A stretch of DNA of 5,740 bases from assembly GCA_913773715.1 (NCBI GenBank), contig CAJYHD010000196.1, positions 1 to 5,740 of the forward strand, in the 5' to 3' direction. Shown in pieces: positions 5,142-5,740 of the stretch. Both the position numbers and the translations under genes were made by a program. Positions within the stretch are counted from its first letter, which is position 1. Each line of letters starts with the position of its first letter. Origin of the DNA: an uncultured Sphingobium sp. GTDB lineage: Bacteria > Pseudomonadota > Alphaproteobacteria > Sphingomonadales > Sphingomonadaceae. The notes beneath the pieces were generated by a model. The model did not search any database. It saw only the letters and a list, made by a program, of their open reading frames with translations, and was not told the DNA's origin.

Positions 5142-5740
5142 TTATGCCGCCTGCGCCGTCTCTTCGGCGGCAGGCAAGCGGATCAGATAGTCAAAGGCTG
5201 ACAAAGCCGCCGTCGATCCCGCGCCCATAGCAATAACGATCTGCTTGTAGGGTACGGTAGTGCAATCGCCCGCCGCGAAGATGCCCGGCTGGCTCGTCTC
5301 GCCGCGCGCATCGATCTCTATCTCGCCGCGTGGGCTGAGCGCGATGCTGTCCTTCAACCATTCGGTGTTGGGGACGAGACCGATCTGAACAAAGATGCCT
5401 TCCAGCTCGATATCATGCTCGGTGCCGTGATTGCGGTCCTTGTAGCTGAGGCCCGTCACTCGTTCGCCATTGCCCTGCACCTGCGTCGTCATCGCCGACG
5501 TGATGATCTTGACGTTGGGCAGGCTGGCAAGCTTGCGCTGCAACACCGCGTCGGCGCGAAGCTGGCTGTCGAACTCGATCAGCGTGACATGGGCGACGAT
5601 GCCGGCAAGGTCGATCGCCGCTTCGACGCCGCTGTTGCCGCCACCGATCACCGCGACGCGCTTGCCCTTGAACAGCGGGCCGTCGCAATGCGGGCAATAA
5701 GCGACACCCTTGTTGCGGTATTCCGCCTCGCCCGGCACGT
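5142..5740 (-). CDS. ahpF: Alkyl hydroperoxide reductase subunit F, C-terminal part (5' end outside window)
   Basis: AhpF is an FAD enzyme that passes electrons from NADH to the peroxidase AhpC in the cytoplasm. About 199 C-terminal residues of an expected about 520 are here. Numbering from the Val of [11 protein letters not shown], the redox pair is CPHC (Cys15, Cys18), where plain thioredoxin reductase usually has CATC; this and close likeness to E. coli AhpF along its length decide the call. The NADH-binding motif GGGNSG is at 32-37, [11 protein letters not shown] at 118-128, and the FAD-binding [15 protein letters not shown] at 152-166. The protein ends FDYLIR plus an Ala/Glu-rich tail slightly longer than in E. 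coli. The GTG at 5736-5738 is the internal Val of an (N)VPGE sequence, not the start. The N-terminal thioredoxin-like and FAD domains, and probably ahpC, should lie beyond the right edge. The stop TAA is at 5142-5144. Confidence 0.93.
   Translation of the reverse strand, partial: VPGEAEYRNKGVAYCPHCDGPLFKGKRVAVIGGGNSGVEAAIDLAGIVAHVTLIEFDSQLRADAVLQRKLASLPNVKIITSAMTTQVQGNGERVTGLSYKDRNHGTEHDIELEGIFVQIGLVPNTEWLKDSIALSPRGEIEIDARGETSQPGIFAAGDCTTVPYKQIVIAMGAGSTAALSAFDYLIRLPAAEETAQAA

Noticed and set aside
5142..5740. Stand-alone thioredoxin reductase (trxB) starting at the GTG at 5738
   Set aside because: The CPHC redox pair and overall likeness fit AhpF, and the GTG is the internal Val of VPGE; the frame runs off the window edge.
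1..5740. Mobile element, phage, CRISPR, toxin-antitoxin or defence system
   Set aside because: No transposase, integrase, direct-repeat array or toxin-antitoxin pair is seen on either strand, and composition is even; all substantial genes are housekeeping or envelope genes.

Overview
This GC-rich window (roughly two-thirds G+C by eye, with even codon use throughout) looks like ordinary chromosome from an alphaproteobacterium, most likely a sphingomonad (Sphingobium/Sphingomonas type). The taxonomic call is an inference from protein resemblance: the short CsbD protein, the DUF1272 protein, the glycine-zipper protein with its Cys-flanked Gly-rich domain, and the shortened ThiD. No mobile element, phage gene, CRISPR array, tRNA or rRNA is visible.

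Layout, left to right. (1) A small CsbD-family stress protein (47-229) with a strong Shine-Dalgarno (SD) site, closed by an intrinsic terminator (251-295). (2) A 175-base gap (296-470) with no gene. It must hold the promoter and leader of the next operon and has an imperfect hairpin just before the glmM start; no convincing -35/-10 pair was found. (3) A compressed plus-strand operon of five genes, glmM - cupin protein - DUF1272 protein - thiD - rnhB (471-3875). Every junction overlaps, by 4, 8, 4 and 8 bases. (4) An 88-base gap, then a secreted L,D-transpeptidase (3964-4596). (5) A 49-base gap folding into a hairpin that both resembles a terminator and covers the SD of the next gene, a secreted glycine-zipper protein (4646-5083). 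(6) A symmetric bidirectional terminator (5096-5137). (7) On the minus strand, the C-terminal part of ahpF, cut by the right edge (5142-5740).

Functionally the window mixes envelope building and housekeeping. GlmM supplies glucosamine-1-phosphate for UDP-GlcNAc, hence peptidoglycan and lipopolysaccharide. The L,D-transpeptidase remodels peptidoglycan or anchors proteins to it, and the glycine-zipper protein is probably exported to the envelope. ThiD makes the pyrimidine half of thiamine and RnhB removes ribonucleotides from DNA. AhpF recycles the peroxidase AhpC, and CsbD is a stress protein, so both ends carry stress-related genes. The glmM operon joins unrelated pathways, so it is probably a housekeeping transcription unit rather than one pathway.

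I do not see a strikingly new system. The items most worth a second look are the hairpin over the SD at 4603-4636, the translationally coupled cupin/DUF1272 pair of unknown function inside an essential-gene operon, the hairpin before glmM, and a possible cell-cycle motif in front of the L,D-transpeptidase.
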